From: Pseudorhodoferax sp. Leaf265
GTDB lineage: Bacteria > Pseudomonadota > Gammaproteobacteria > Burkholderiales > Burkholderiaceae_C
Reading direction: 5' to 3'
Length of the DNA: 64,000 nt
NCBI RefSeq assembly: GCF_001422365.1
Contig: NZ_LMMT01000012.1
Coordinates: forward strand, 126,712-190,711
Below, piece after piece: positions 1-8,103 of the stretch. The notes below the pieces were generated by a model that did no database searches, was not told where the DNA came from, and saw nothing but the letters and a program-made list of their open reading frames with translations. A program made the position numbers and the translations under genes. Numbering within the stretch: the stretch's first letter is position 1; each line of letters starts with the position of its first letter.

Positions 1-44
1 AGCTTGGCGACAATCGCCCGGTTTTGACAGAAGCGGAGAGCGGC

Positions 45-854
45 ATGGCGGAAGGTGGCACGGCACAGCAGGCAACGGACGGCGGACCGGCGTTCGCGTT
101 CGACAAGCTCAAGCGCGTGCCGTCCTACCGCATGCTGGCCGAGGCCGTCACGCAGCAGGTCCTGGACGGCCGGTTGCGCGCAGGCGACCCGTTGCCCACC
201 GAGGCCCAGCTGTGCGAGACCTTCGGCGTCAACCGCTCCACCGTGCGCGAGGCCGTGCGTGTGCTGGAGGAAGCCAGCCTGCTGCGGCGCGAGACCAGCC
301 GGCGCTTCGTCATCAGCCATCCGTCCAACGCCGACCTGGGTGTGCAGTTCGAGCGCATGGTGCAGCTGCAGGAGATCAGCTTCCAGGAGTTGTGGGAGAC
401 GGTGCGCGCGGTCGGCCCGGCCATGGCGCGGCTGGCCGCCGAGCGCGCGACCGGTGCACAACTGGATGCGCTCGAAGTTCACCTGGCGCTGTTGCAGCAG
501 GCGGTCGAGACGCGTGCTTCGCTGGTCGAGCCCAACATCGTGTTCGACGACATGGTGGCGCGCATGAGCGGCAACCGCGCGCTGCTGCTGGCGCACGAGA
601 CCATGTGGCGGCAGATGTACCCGCGCTACCAGGCAGCCGTGTTCGACCATGTGCCCGCGGCCAGCAAACGCATGCTGGAATCGCGCCGCGCCCTGCTGGC
701 CGCGCTGCGCCGGCGCGATGCGGACGAGGCCGAGCAGTGCACGATCCGGCACATCGTGGATTTCCGGCGCGGGTACGAACTCGCGCAGAAGCAGATCGCC
801 GGGCCGGATGCTGCGGCTGTCGCGCGGCCCAAGGTGGCCCGCAAGAAGACCTGA
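45..854 (+). CDS. GntR family regulator, FCD-type C-terminal domain
   Basis: Predicted DNA-binding repressor or activator of a catabolic gene set. An N-terminal winged helix (about residues 25-92) carries the GntR pattern PTEAQLCETFGVNRSTVREA, followed by an all-helical FCD-like ligand domain (about 110-245). In the FCD part two positions that normally carry metal-binding His are not His (FDDMV, and ESR where EHR is usual), while the last His (IRHIVD) is kept, so ligand binding may differ from classical FCD proteins. I chose ATG 45 over an upstream in-frame TTG at 24 because GGAGAG lies just before it. It converges with the acyl-CoA synthetase. A GntR-like dyad at 3730-3744 is a plausible target, by inference. 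Confidence 0.85.
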   Translation: MAEGGTAQQATDGGPAFAFDKLKRVPSYRMLAEAVTQQVLDGRLRAGDPLPTEAQLCETFGVNRSTVREAVRVLEEASLLRRETSRRFVISHPSNADLGVQFERMVQLQEISFQELWETVRAVGPAMARLAAERATGAQLDALEVHLALLQQAVETRASLVEPNIVFDDMVARMSGNRALLLAHETMWRQMYPRYQAAVFDHVPAASKRMLESRRALLAALRRRDADEAEQCTIRHIVDFRRGYELAQKQIAGPDAAAVARPKVARKKT

Positions 855-855
855 T

Positions 856-2406
856 TCAGCCCTCCTGCGCGAAGCGCGCCCGCACCGCCTTCTTGTCCAG
901 CTTGCCGATCGTCGTGACGGGCAGCTGCTCGACGAAGCGGATCTGCTTGGGCACGCTGACGGCGCCCTTGTGCTCGCGCACCAGCGCCATGAGCTCCTCG
1001 GCCGTGGCCGACTGGCCCTGCTTGAGCACCACCATGGCCCGCACCTGCTCGCCCCACTTGGGGTCGGGCACGCCGACCACGGCCGCGGACGACACGGCCG
1101 GGTGCAGCGCCAGGACATCCTCCACCTCGCGCGGGTAGACGTTGAAGCCGCCGCTGATCACCATGTCCTTGGAGCGGTCGACGATGTAGAGGTAGCCGTC
1201 CGCATCCTGGCGTGCCAGGTCGCCGGTGTAGAGCCAGCCGTTGCGCAGCGCCTTGGCCGTTTCCTCGGGCTTGTGGAGGTAGCCCGCCATGACCAGTGGC
1301 GAGCGCAGGCAGATCTCGCCGACCTCGCCGGGCGGCACCTCGCGGCCCTGCTCGTCCAGCAGCCGCAGCTGGTTGCCGATGACCGGCAAGCCGCAGGAAG
1401 CGAGGCGCTCGGGATGCTGTTCCGGGTCGTGGTCGCGCTGGCGCAGCACCGTGATCATCATGGGCGCCTCGGACTGGCCGTAGAGCTGCATGAACACCGG
1501 GCCCAGCCGGCGCATGCCCTCGACGAGCCGGCTCGGCAGCATGGGCGCTGCGCCGTAGGCCACCATCTGCAGGCTGGAGAGGTCGGCCCCGGCCAGCCGC
1601 GGGTGGTCCAGCAGCACGTAGAGCATCGTCGGCACCAGGAAGGTGGTGGTGATGCGGTGGCGCTCGACCAGGTCGATGAACTTGTCGGCGCCGAAGCCGT
1701 GCGTGAGCACCACGGTGCCGCCGCGCAGCAGCGTGGGCAGGATGAAGGTGCCGGCCGCGTGCGTGATCGGCGTCAGCGCCAGGTAGCGCGTCTCCTGCGG
1801 CCAGTCCCAGTCGGCCAGCTGCATCAGCGTCATCGCCACCTGCACGCGGTGGGTGTGGACCACGCCCTTGGGTACGCCCGTGGTGCCGCCGGTGTAGACG
1901 AGGACGGCCACGTCGTCGGCGCTGGCGCGCGGCAGCAGCGGGGCGGGTGCGGCGTCGCGGCAGAGCGTGTCGATGTCGGTGCCGGCGTCGGTCGGCGCCA
2001 GCCACCAGACGCGCTGGATGCCGGTGCGCGCAGCCAGCCGCTCGCCGCGTTCGCGGAACAGGTCGGGGTCGATGAACAGCGTGCCCACGCCCGCGTCGGT
2101 CAGCAGGTAGGCTTGGTCGTTCTCCGAGGCGGTGGGGTTGATCCAGCCCACGCGCAGGCCCATCAGGTAGCCTGCGCACGAGACCAGGAAGGCCTCGGGC
2201 CGGTTGCCCGACAGCGAGGCGATGGTGTCGCCCTTCTTCAGGCCCTGGGCGTCGAGCGCGGCGATCAGCCGCGCCAGCTGCGCGCCGAACTCGCGGTAGC
2301 TGGTCCGGCGTTCGCCGTGGATGAAGGCGGTGCGGTCGCCGCCGCGCTGTAGGGCGGTGACGATGAGGTCGCCGAGCGAGCCGAGTTGGGTGAGTTCAGT
2401 GTGCAT
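856..2406 (-). CDS. Acyl-CoA synthetase (AMP-dependent ligase)
   Basis: ATP-dependent activation of a carboxylic acid to its CoA thioester through an acyl-adenylate (ANL superfamily). The phosphate-binding motif YTGGTTGVPKG is near residue 175. The C-terminal hinge motif GWLYTGDLARQDADGYLYI and the catalytic Lys context TTIGKLDKKAVRA are both present. At 516 residues it has normal length for a fatty- or aromatic-acid-CoA ligase. There is no signal peptide, so it is cytoplasmic. It lies 64 nt downstream of the binding-protein gene ending at 2471 on the same strand and is probably cotranscribed, which suggests that the imported acid is activated here. The substrate cannot be told from sequence alone. 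Confidence 0.9.
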   Translation of the reverse strand: MHTELTQLGSLGDLIVTALQRGGDRTAFIHGERRTSYREFGAQLARLIAALDAQGLKKGDTIASLSGNRPEAFLVSCAGYLMGLRVGWINPTASENDQAYLLTDAGVGTLFIDPDLFRERGERLAARTGIQRVWWLAPTDAGTDIDTLCRDAAPAPLLPRASADDVAVLVYTGGTTGVPKGVVHTHRVQVAMTLMQLADWDWPQETRYLALTPITHAAGTFILPTLLRGGTVVLTHGFGADKFIDLVERHRITTTFLVPTMLYVLLDHPRLAGADLSSLQMVAYGAAPMLPSRLVEGMRRLGPVFMQLYGQSEAPMMITVLRQRDHDPEQHPERLASCGLPVIGNQLRLLDEQGREVPPGEVGEICLRSPLVMAGYLHKPEETAKALRNGWLYTGDLARQDADGYLYIVDRSKDMVISGGFNVYPREVEDVLALHPAVSSAAVVGVPDPKWGEQVRAMVVLKQGQSATAEELMALVREHKGAVSVPKQIRFVEQLPVTTIGKLDKKAVRARFAQEG

Positions 2407-2470
2407 GGCGGTCGCGTGGGTTCTCGATGGTGGATGACGTCAGCGGCAACGGCCGGCACGGCACGGTGCT

Positions 2471-3688
2471 TCATCTCCCCATGACCTCGCCGAAGCGCAC
2501 CCAGCGCGTGCCATCGAACTTGGCCAGCTGCATGGACTCGACCATGGCGAAGTCCGTGGCGCTGGTGTTGACCGTGATGCCGGGCAGCAGCAGCGGCGCC
2601 GTGGCGCCCTGCAGGCTGGCGGCCTGGCGCATGAGGTTCTCGCGCGTGAGGTTGTCGCCGGCCTGCCGGATGATCTGCGCCATGATGGCGGCCGACGACA
2701 CGGCGATGCCGTTCATGAGGTCGTTCGGGTCGCCCTCGGGGTAGTACTTCTTCATGAAGTCCAGGTACCACTTCATGCCGGCGTCGTCGGCCCATTGCTG
2801 GTCGGCCTGGTCCTTGAGCCACAGCACGGTGACGAGGCCGGTGGACGCGTCGATGCCTGCGGGCTTGAGCACCGCGCCCACCGAGGAGGAGATCGACACC
2901 AGGTACTGCGCGGTCGGCTTCCAGCCCAGCTCGTGCACCTTGCGCACGGCCAGCGCTGCGGCCTTGGGCGAGGCCAGGTTCACGAACACGTTGGCCCCCG
3001 AGCTCTTGAGCGCCACCATCTGCGAATCCACGGTCGGATCGGTGGCTTCGTAGGTTGCATCGGCCACCACCACCTGCTTGAGCCGGTCGCCCAGCCCCTC
3101 TTTGAAGCCGTTGTAGTAGTCCTTGCCGAAGTCGTCGTTCTGGTAGAGCACGGCCACCTTGGCGTTGGGCACGGTTTTCAGGATGTGCTCGGCGTAGATG
3201 CGGCCCTCGGCGTGGTAGGTCGGCAGCCAGGCCATGGTCCACGGGAAGTTCTTCGGGTCGTTCCACTTGGTGCCGCCGCTGGAGGCCAGCAGGTGCGGCA
3301 CCTTCTTGCCGTTCAGGTACTTGTGGATGGCGGTGTTGGTCGGCGTGCCGATGGTGCCGTAGACGGCCAGCACGCCGTCCTGCTCGACCAGGCGGCGCGT
3401 CGTCTCCAGCGTCTTGGGCGGGCTGTAGGCGTCGTCGAGCGAGACCAGGTTGATCTTGCGACCGTGGATGCCGCCCTGGTCGTTGACCCACTTGAAGTAC
3501 GCCAGCTGCGCCTTGCCCAGCGTGGCGTAGGAGGACAGCGGGCCGCTGTAGGGGATGGACTGGCCGAGCTTGATCTCGGTGTCGCTCGCGCCCGGGCCGT
3601 AGGCCTTCTGGGCCAGGGCGGGCAGGGCGGGCAGGGTGGCCAGCAGCACCGCTGCCGCGGCCAGGATTTTCTTGAGCTCGCGCGTCAT
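2471..3688 (-). CDS. Branched-chain-type ABC substrate-binding protein
   Basis: Periplasmic type I solute-binding protein of the Leu/Ile/Val or aromatic-acid class (Peripla_BP_6). A signal peptide ends near LPALPALAQ, followed by the typical IKLGQSIPYSGP and GGIHGRKINLVSLDD segments. The start is ATG 3688, preceded by GGAGAC; the frame is open 54 nt further upstream but without a ribosome site. On the minus strand a promoter-like TTGACG-N16-TATACA (3776-3749) precedes it, with a palindrome at 3730-3744 at the expected transcription start. It is paralogous to the product of 4838-6031. No permease or ATPase gene lies nearby, so it must share a transporter encoded elsewhere or act as a sensor. 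The neighbouring acyl-CoA synthetase hints at an organic acid ligand. Confidence 0.88.
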   Translation of the reverse strand: MTRELKKILAAAAVLLATLPALPALAQKAYGPGASDTEIKLGQSIPYSGPLSSYATLGKAQLAYFKWVNDQGGIHGRKINLVSLDDAYSPPKTLETTRRLVEQDGVLAVYGTIGTPTNTAIHKYLNGKKVPHLLASSGGTKWNDPKNFPWTMAWLPTYHAEGRIYAEHILKTVPNAKVAVLYQNDDFGKDYYNGFKEGLGDRLKQVVVADATYEATDPTVDSQMVALKSSGANVFVNLASPKAAALAVRKVHELGWKPTAQYLVSISSSVGAVLKPAGIDASTGLVTVLWLKDQADQQWADDAGMKWYLDFMKKYYPEGDPNDLMNGIAVSSAAIMAQIIRQAGDNLTRENLMRQAASLQGATAPLLLPGITVNTSATDFAMVESMQLAKFDGTRWVRFGEVMGR

Positions 3689-3723
3689 CGCCTTGTCTCC
3701 ATGGATGGCGCCATAGCGCCGTT

Positions 3724-3776
3724 TTGACTGTTTGTCTGACAAACCGACTGTATAGTTTGAAGTGAGACAACGTCAA
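3724..3776. promoter_or_regulatory. Divergent promoter with GntR-type palindrome
   Basis: Between the binding-protein and alcohol dehydrogenase genes lies a perfect 7-bp inverted repeat GTTTGTC-T-GACAAAC (3730-3744). Minus-strand -35 TTGACG (3776-3771) and -10 TATACA (3754-3749) are 16 bp apart and put the binding-protein start point inside the palindrome. On the plus strand TATAGT (3751-3756) is a possible -10 for the dehydrogenase. Its core, TTGTCTGACAA, resembles operators of FadR-subfamily GntR regulators, and such a regulator is encoded at 45-854. Confidence 0.6.
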
Positions 3777-3792
3777 CCCAAGGAGACCCGGC

Positions 3793-4833
3793 ATGAAGGC
3801 ATTGCGCTACCACGGCACCCGCGACATCCGCCACGAATCCATGGACGATCCAACGCTGCAGTCCGACCGCGACGCCATCGTGAAGATGCGCAGCTGCGCG
3901 ATCTGCGGCAGCGACCTGCACATCTTCCATGGCCACGGCTTTTCCACCGAGACCGGCTTCTGCGTGGGCCACGAGGCGGTCGGCGAAGTGGTGGAGGTGG
4001 GCCGCGCCGTCACGCGGCTCAAGGCGGGCGACATGGTGATGATTCCGGCCTCGGTCGGCTGCGGTGCCTGCCGCTCCTGCCTGGCCGGCAACGTCAACTG
4101 CTGCGAGAGCGGCCAGGGCTCGTGCTACGGCATCTCGCCCGCGCTGCAGGGCCTGCAGGCCGAGGCGTTTCGCATCCCAGCGGCGGACGCCAACGCCGTG
4201 AAGATTCCCGACGGCCTTTCTGAAGAACAGGCGTTGATGCTGACCGACGGCATGGCCACGGCCTGGTTCGGTGTGCGCCAGGCCGATGTGCGGCCCGGCG
4301 CCAGCGTGGCCGTCATCGGGCTGGGGCCCATCGGCCTGATGGCCGTGGACAGCGCCTTCGTGATGGGCGCGCACCGCGTCTACGCGATCGACCCCGTGCC
4401 CGAGCGCCGCGCGCTGGCGGCGCAGGCGGGCGCCACCGCGCTGCACCCGGACGAGGCGCTGGAGACCATCCGCGAACAGACCCAGGGCCGCAAGCTCGAC
4501 TGCGTGGTCGAGGTGGTGGGGCTGGACGCCACGCTGGACATGGCCTGGCGCCTGGTCGGCCGGCGCGGCACGGTGTCGGCCATCGGCGTGCACCAGACGC
4601 GCCGCTACGCGCTGCCGCTGGAGCGGCTGTTCGCCCATGGCGTGACCTTCCGCACCGGCACCTGCTCGGTGTCGGAGGAACTGCCGGCGCTGTTCCCGCT
4701 GGTGGCTTCGGGCCGGCTGCGGCCCGAACGCTTCATCAGCCACCGCATGCCGCTGTCGCAGGGCGCGCAGGCCTACGCGCTGTTCGATGCGCGCGAGGCC
4801 GGCGCGCTGAAGATGGTTCTCACGCCGGATTGA
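3793..4833 (+). CDS. Zinc-dependent alcohol dehydrogenase (MDR family)
   Basis: NAD(P)-dependent medium-chain dehydrogenase, 346 residues. The catalytic zinc site is in CAICGSDLHIFHGHG and GHEAVGEVVEVG. The structural zinc loop has closely spaced Cys (GCGACRSCLAGNVNCC). The Rossmann motif VIGLGPIGLMA is near residue 175. Overall it resembles threonine- or sorbitol-dehydrogenase-like enzymes; the substrate is unknown. The start has an excellent ribosome site (AAGGAGA). It is divergent from the binding protein/acyl-CoA synthetase pair and shares the palindromic control region, so it may oxidise an alcohol precursor of the acid that the synthetase activates. That last point is inference. Confidence 0.9.
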   Translation: MKALRYHGTRDIRHESMDDPTLQSDRDAIVKMRSCAICGSDLHIFHGHGFSTETGFCVGHEAVGEVVEVGRAVTRLKAGDMVMIPASVGCGACRSCLAGNVNCCESGQGSCYGISPALQGLQAEAFRIPAADANAVKIPDGLSEEQALMLTDGMATAWFGVRQADVRPGASVAVIGLGPIGLMAVDSAFVMGAHRVYAIDPVPERRALAAQAGATALHPDEALETIREQTQGRKLDCVVEVVGLDATLDMAWRLVGRRGTVSAIGVHQTRRYALPLERLFAHGVTFRTGTCSVSEELPALFPLVASGRLRPERFISHRMPLSQGAQAYALFDAREAGALKMVLTPD

Positions 4834-4837
4834 ACAC

Positions 4838-6031
4838 TCAATCTCCGATCGGCTCGCCCAGCAGCGTCCACTTCGTGCCATCGAAGCGCTGCATCTGCAG
4901 CTTCTTGTAGGGGTTGTAGTCGTTGGGCGAGAAGGTGAGCTTCACGCCGGGCGTGAGCATGGGGGCAGCGTAGTCCAGCGTGCTGAGCGTCTTGAGCAGG
5001 CCTTCGCGCGTGAGATCCTTGCCGGTCTCGCGCAGCGCATGCTCCAGCGTGTTGGCCGCGATGTAGGCGAACACATTGCTCATGTTGGCGAGGTCGCCCT
5101 TGGGGTAGTACTTCTTCATCCAGGCCAGCCAGTCCTGGAAGTCCTTGTCGTTCGCCCAGCGCGTGTCGGTCGGGTCCTTGATCGCGGTGGCGGTGATGAT
5201 GCCCGTGGCCTTGTCCAATCCTGCGTTCGTGAAGGTCGGCGACACGTTGGCCGAGATGTAGCTCATGTAGATGGTGGGCTTCCAGTTCAGGTCGGCGATC
5301 TTGCGGATGGCCTGGCTGGATTGCTTGGACAGCGAGCCCAGCAGCAGCACGTCCACGCCGGCCGACTTGAGCGCCACGATCTGCGAGTCCACGGTCGGGT
5401 CGGTCACCTCGTAGCCCTGCTCGCTGATGACCATCTTCGCGGCCTTGTCACCCAGGCCGGCCTTGATGCCGCGCAGGTAGTCGCGACCGAAGTCGTCGTT
5501 CTGGTACAGCACGCCGACCTTGGCATTGGGTTGGTTGGCGAGGATGTGCTTGGCGTAGATGCGCGACTCGCCGTAGTAGGTCGGCAGGTAGGGCACCGTC
5601 CAGGGCAGGTCCTTGGGGTTCTGGAACAGGTGCGAGCCCGAGTTCACGAAGAACTGCGGCACCTTCTTGGCGTTGAGGTACTTCGTCACCGACGACGAGG
5701 CCGCCGTGCCCTGCGGCGCGAAGATCATGAACACGCCTTCCTGCTCCACGAGCTTGCGCGTCTGCTCGACCGTCTTGGCCGGCGTGAACGCGTCGTCCAT
5801 GGGCAGCCAGGTGATCTTGCGGCCGTGGATGCCGCCGGCTTCGTTGAGCCGCGTGAAGTAGGCCTCGGTGGAGGCCGCGACCACGCCGTAGGCCGAGGCC
5901 GGGCCGCTCAGCGGCTGGGTCGAGCCGATCTTGATCTCGGTGGCGGTGACGCCGGGCGTCTGGGCCGCGGCCGGTACGGACCAGGCCAGCACGGAAAGGC
6001 CCAGGGCGAGGGCAGGAATGCGCAAACGCAT
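4838..6031 (-). CDS. Branched-chain-type ABC substrate-binding protein (paralogue)
   Basis: Periplasmic type I solute-binding protein, 397 residues, with a signal peptide ending near VPAAAQ. It shares long stretches with the product of 2471-3688 (for example GGIHGRKI, NAKVGVLYQNDDFG and DPTVDSQ), so the two are paralogues. ATG 6031 has a good ribosome site (GAAGGAGACG). It converges with the alcohol dehydrogenase, leaving 4 nt between stops. No transporter permease or ATPase is adjacent. The likely ligand is an amino acid or small carboxylic acid by family resemblance; the exact ligand is not visible. Confidence 0.88.
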   Translation of the reverse strand: MRLRIPALALGLSVLAWSVPAAAQTPGVTATEIKIGSTQPLSGPASAYGVVAASTEAYFTRLNEAGGIHGRKITWLPMDDAFTPAKTVEQTRKLVEQEGVFMIFAPQGTAASSSVTKYLNAKKVPQFFVNSGSHLFQNPKDLPWTVPYLPTYYGESRIYAKHILANQPNAKVGVLYQNDDFGRDYLRGIKAGLGDKAAKMVISEQGYEVTDPTVDSQIVALKSAGVDVLLLGSLSKQSSQAIRKIADLNWKPTIYMSYISANVSPTFTNAGLDKATGIITATAIKDPTDTRWANDKDFQDWLAWMKKYYPKGDLANMSNVFAYIAANTLEHALRETGKDLTREGLLKTLSTLDYAAPMLTPGVKLTFSPNDYNPYKKLQMQRFDGTKWTLLGEPIGD

Positions 6032-6115
6032 GCTTCGTCTCCTTCATTGGATGGTCCTGCCATGGTCGGAAAGCCCATGGGCAGACGCATCGTCCGAAGC
6101 GACGAATCGCGTGGG

Positions 6116-6799
6116 TCAGGCGAACGTGATCCAGCCCGCGTGGTCGGGGTGGTCCAGGTGCGGCAGCGTGTTGTAGGTCAGCAGCACATGGCGGCTCTGG
6201 GTGTAGACGAACTCCGTCACCGCGCTGTTGCGGATGCGCATGTTGAGGTCGATGGTGGTCTCGGGGTCTGTGCCCAGCACCTGACCCACCGCGGTGGAGA
6301 TCGGCCCGCCGCTGGAGACCAGCAGCACGTTGCCGGTGTGGCGCGTGCGCACGTGGTCGAGCACGGCCGCGATGCCGTCGCGGAATTCCACGTAGGTGGG
6401 CATGCCCTCGGGCTGCACGCGGCCGGCCATCCAGGCCGCCAGGCCCTGGCGCAGCAGGCGGAAGTGGTGCTTGTAGAGCTCGGGTGTGGTCGGCTTCTGC
6501 AGGGCCTCTGGGTGCACGGTGGCGATCACGGCCGCGCTGTCGTATTCGTTGAGGCCGGGCCAGGCCGCGGGCTCGGGCAGCGGCGGCGTGCCGGCGGCCT
6601 CCATGCCGGTCTTGATGCCGGCGAAGGTCTGCGCGTGGCGGCGCAGCGTGCCGGTCAGCGTGGCCTCGAACGTGATGCCCTTGAACGCGAGGTATTCGCC
6701 CAGGCGCACGGACTGGCGCTTGCCTTGCTCACTGAGCTGGTCGTAATCGTCGGCGCCGAACGAGGCCTGGCCGTGGCGCACGAGGTAGAGGGTTCCCAT
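6116..6799 (-). CDS. Histidine phosphatase family protein
   Basis: Phosphoglycerate-mutase-like fold, 227 residues, with the N-terminal catalytic motif LVRHGQASFG (His9 would be phosphorylated). The position of the second catalytic His, usually SHGG, reads SSGGPIS, as in a subset of proteobacterial homologues. Phosphatase activity is therefore likely weak or works differently. No signal peptide, so cytoplasmic. There is no obvious ribosome site. It is divergent from the toxin-antitoxin pair. Target substrate unknown. Confidence 0.8.
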   Translation of the reverse strand: MGTLYLVRHGQASFGADDYDQLSEQGKRQSVRLGEYLAFKGITFEATLTGTLRRHAQTFAGIKTGMEAAGTPPLPEPAAWPGLNEYDSAAVIATVHPEALQKPTTPELYKHHFRLLRQGLAAWMAGRVQPEGMPTYVEFRDGIAAVLDHVRTRHTGNVLLVSSGGPISTAVGQVLGTDPETTIDLNMRIRNSAVTEFVYTQSRHVLLTYNTLPHLDHPDHAGWITFA

Positions 6800-6864
6800 G
6801 GCGGGCGACTGTAAGGCCGTGGATGGCTTGCGCTGTCACTGCAGCGACGCGGGCCAAAGTTCGG

Positions 6865-6882
6865 GTGTTACCATGGTGTCAC
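6865..6882. promoter_or_regulatory. Imperfect palindrome before antitoxin gene
   Basis: GTGTTACCATGGTGTCAC is symmetric at 14 of 18 positions around ACCATGGT and lies 18 bp before the antitoxin ATG. Ribbon-helix-helix antitoxins usually bind such sites to repress their own operon, so this is a candidate autoregulatory operator. Confidence 0.45.
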
Positions 6883-6900
6883 TTTTTGGAGGTGTGCCCC

Positions 6901-7185
6901 ATGTCGACGACGTCGTTGAAACTGCCCGAGGATGTGAAGCAACTCGCTGCGGCAGCGGCGCAGCAGCATGGTGTGACGCCGCACGCCTTCATGGTCGAGG
7001 CCATCCGCGCTGCGGCCATTGCCGCCGAGCGTCGCGCGGCTTTTGTGGCGGATGCGCAGGCTGCACGGGCCGAGGCCCTGGAGTCGGGCAAGGCCTTCGA
7101 TGCCGACGAGGTGCATGCCTACCTGCGTGCGCGTGCGCAAGGGCAGGCGGTGCCGCGGCCCAAGGCGCGGACGTGGCGCGGCTGA
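6901..7185 (+). CDS. ParD/CopG-like ribbon-helix-helix antitoxin
   Basis: Small protein of 94 residues. The N-terminus (STTSLKLPEDVKQLAAAAA then TPHAFMVEAI) fits a ribbon-helix-helix DNA-binding domain. The charged, Ala-rich C-terminal tail is the usual toxin-neutralising part. ATG 6901 has a strong GGAGG site; longer upstream readings of the frame lack one. The toxin gene starts at a GTG inside its last codons (13-nt overlap), a typical type II toxin-antitoxin arrangement. Probable role: binds and inhibits the ParE-like protein and represses the operon. Confidence 0.82.
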   Translation: MSTTSLKLPEDVKQLAAAAAQQHGVTPHAFMVEAIRAAAIAAERRAAFVADAQAARAEALESGKAFDADEVHAYLRARAQGQAVPRPKARTWRG

Positions 7186-7466
7186 ACTATGCGCGGCGTG
7201 CGCTGTCGGACCTGGAGCGTCTGACCGACTTCCTGCGTGCATCCGACCCGACGGCCGCGGAAGTGACGGCAGGCCTCATCGCCGAGGCTGTGCAGATCCT
7301 CAAGAACCATCCCTTGATCGGGCGCCCCGCGGAAGGAGGGTTTCGCGAACTGGTCATCTCGCGTGGCCGCTCGGGCTACCTGGCGCTGTACAGCTTCGAA
7401 GAGGCCGCAGACACCGTGCTGGTCCTGGCCATCCGGCACCAGCGCGAGGCTGGCTACCAGCCCTGA
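7173..7466 (+). CDS. ParE/RelE-superfamily toxin
   Basis: Protein of 97 residues. It has the ParE-like opening (LNYARRALSDLERLTDFLRA), a central NHPLIGRP motif, GFRELVISRG and the C-terminal strand VLVLAIRHQREAGY. ParE toxins poison DNA gyrase whereas RelE relatives cut mRNA; this one looks more ParE-like. Translation most likely begins at GTG 7173 inside the antitoxin gene, so the two are translationally coupled. It converges with the LysE gene ending at 7468. Confidence 0.82.
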   Translation: MARLNYARRALSDLERLTDFLRASDPTAAEVTAGLIAEAVQILKNHPLIGRPAEGGFRELVISRGRSGYLALYSFEEAADTVLVLAIRHQREAGYQP

Positions 7467-7467
7467 C

Positions 7468-8100
7468 TCACTTGCGCTCGATCAACGCCACCCGCAGCGC
7501 CAGGAACGCCAGCACCGAGCCCATCACATAGCGCTGCGCACGCATCCAGCCCGCGCTGCGCGACAGCAGCCCCGTGATGCTGGCGGCGCCGAAGATGACC
7601 AGCGTGTTGACCGCTGCGCTGGCGGCGATCTGCACCGTGCCGAGCTGCAGCGCCTGCAGCAGCACGCTGCCGTGCTCGGGGTGCAGGAACTGCGGGAAGA
7701 AGGACAGCGTGAACAGCGCGACCTTGGGGTTCAGCAGGTTGGTCAAAAAGCCCATGCGCAGCAGCGTGCCGGTGGAATGCGCGGGCAGCTGGCGCGCCTG
7801 GAACGGGCCGCTGCCGCCAGGCTTGAGGGCCTGCCAGGCCAGCCACGCGAGGTAGGCCGCGCCGAGCGCCTTGATCGCGCCGAACGCGAACGGCACGGCC
7901 AGCAGCAGGGCCGTGAGGCCGAAGGCCGCTGCGAGCATGTGCACGAGGAAGGCCGCCAGCACGCCGGCCAGCGAGACCAGGCCCGCGCGGCGGCCCTGGC
8001 TCAGCGTGCGCGAGACGCAGTACAGCATGTTGGGGCCGGGCGTCAGCGCCATCGCCAGCGTGGCGAGGGCGAACCAGCCCAGGTCGTGCAGGGGAACCAT
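7468..8100 (-). CDS. LysE/RhtB family amino acid exporter
   Basis: Inner-membrane exporter, 210 residues, about six membrane segments. The family signature TPGPNMLYC is near residue 20, and there is a mid-protein LNPKVALF motif. It is the last gene of the seven-gene operon and starts 3 nt after the stop of the dehydratase-like gene. Family members export homoserine, threonine, lysine or related amino acids. Paired with a catabolic dehydratase, an aminotransferase and a second LysE paralogue (12764-13363), it probably removes an amino acid or toxic intermediate. Specificity is not visible. Confidence 0.88.
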   Translation of the reverse strand: MVPLHDLGWFALATLAMALTPGPNMLYCVSRTLSQGRRAGLVSLAGVLAAFLVHMLAAAFGLTALLLAVPFAFGAIKALGAAYLAWLAWQALKPGGSGPFQARQLPAHSTGTLLRMGFLTNLLNPKVALFTLSFFPQFLHPEHGSVLLQALQLGTVQIAASAAVNTLVIFGAASITGLLSRSAGWMRAQRYVMGSVLAFLALRVALIERK

Positions 8101-8103
8101 GTG

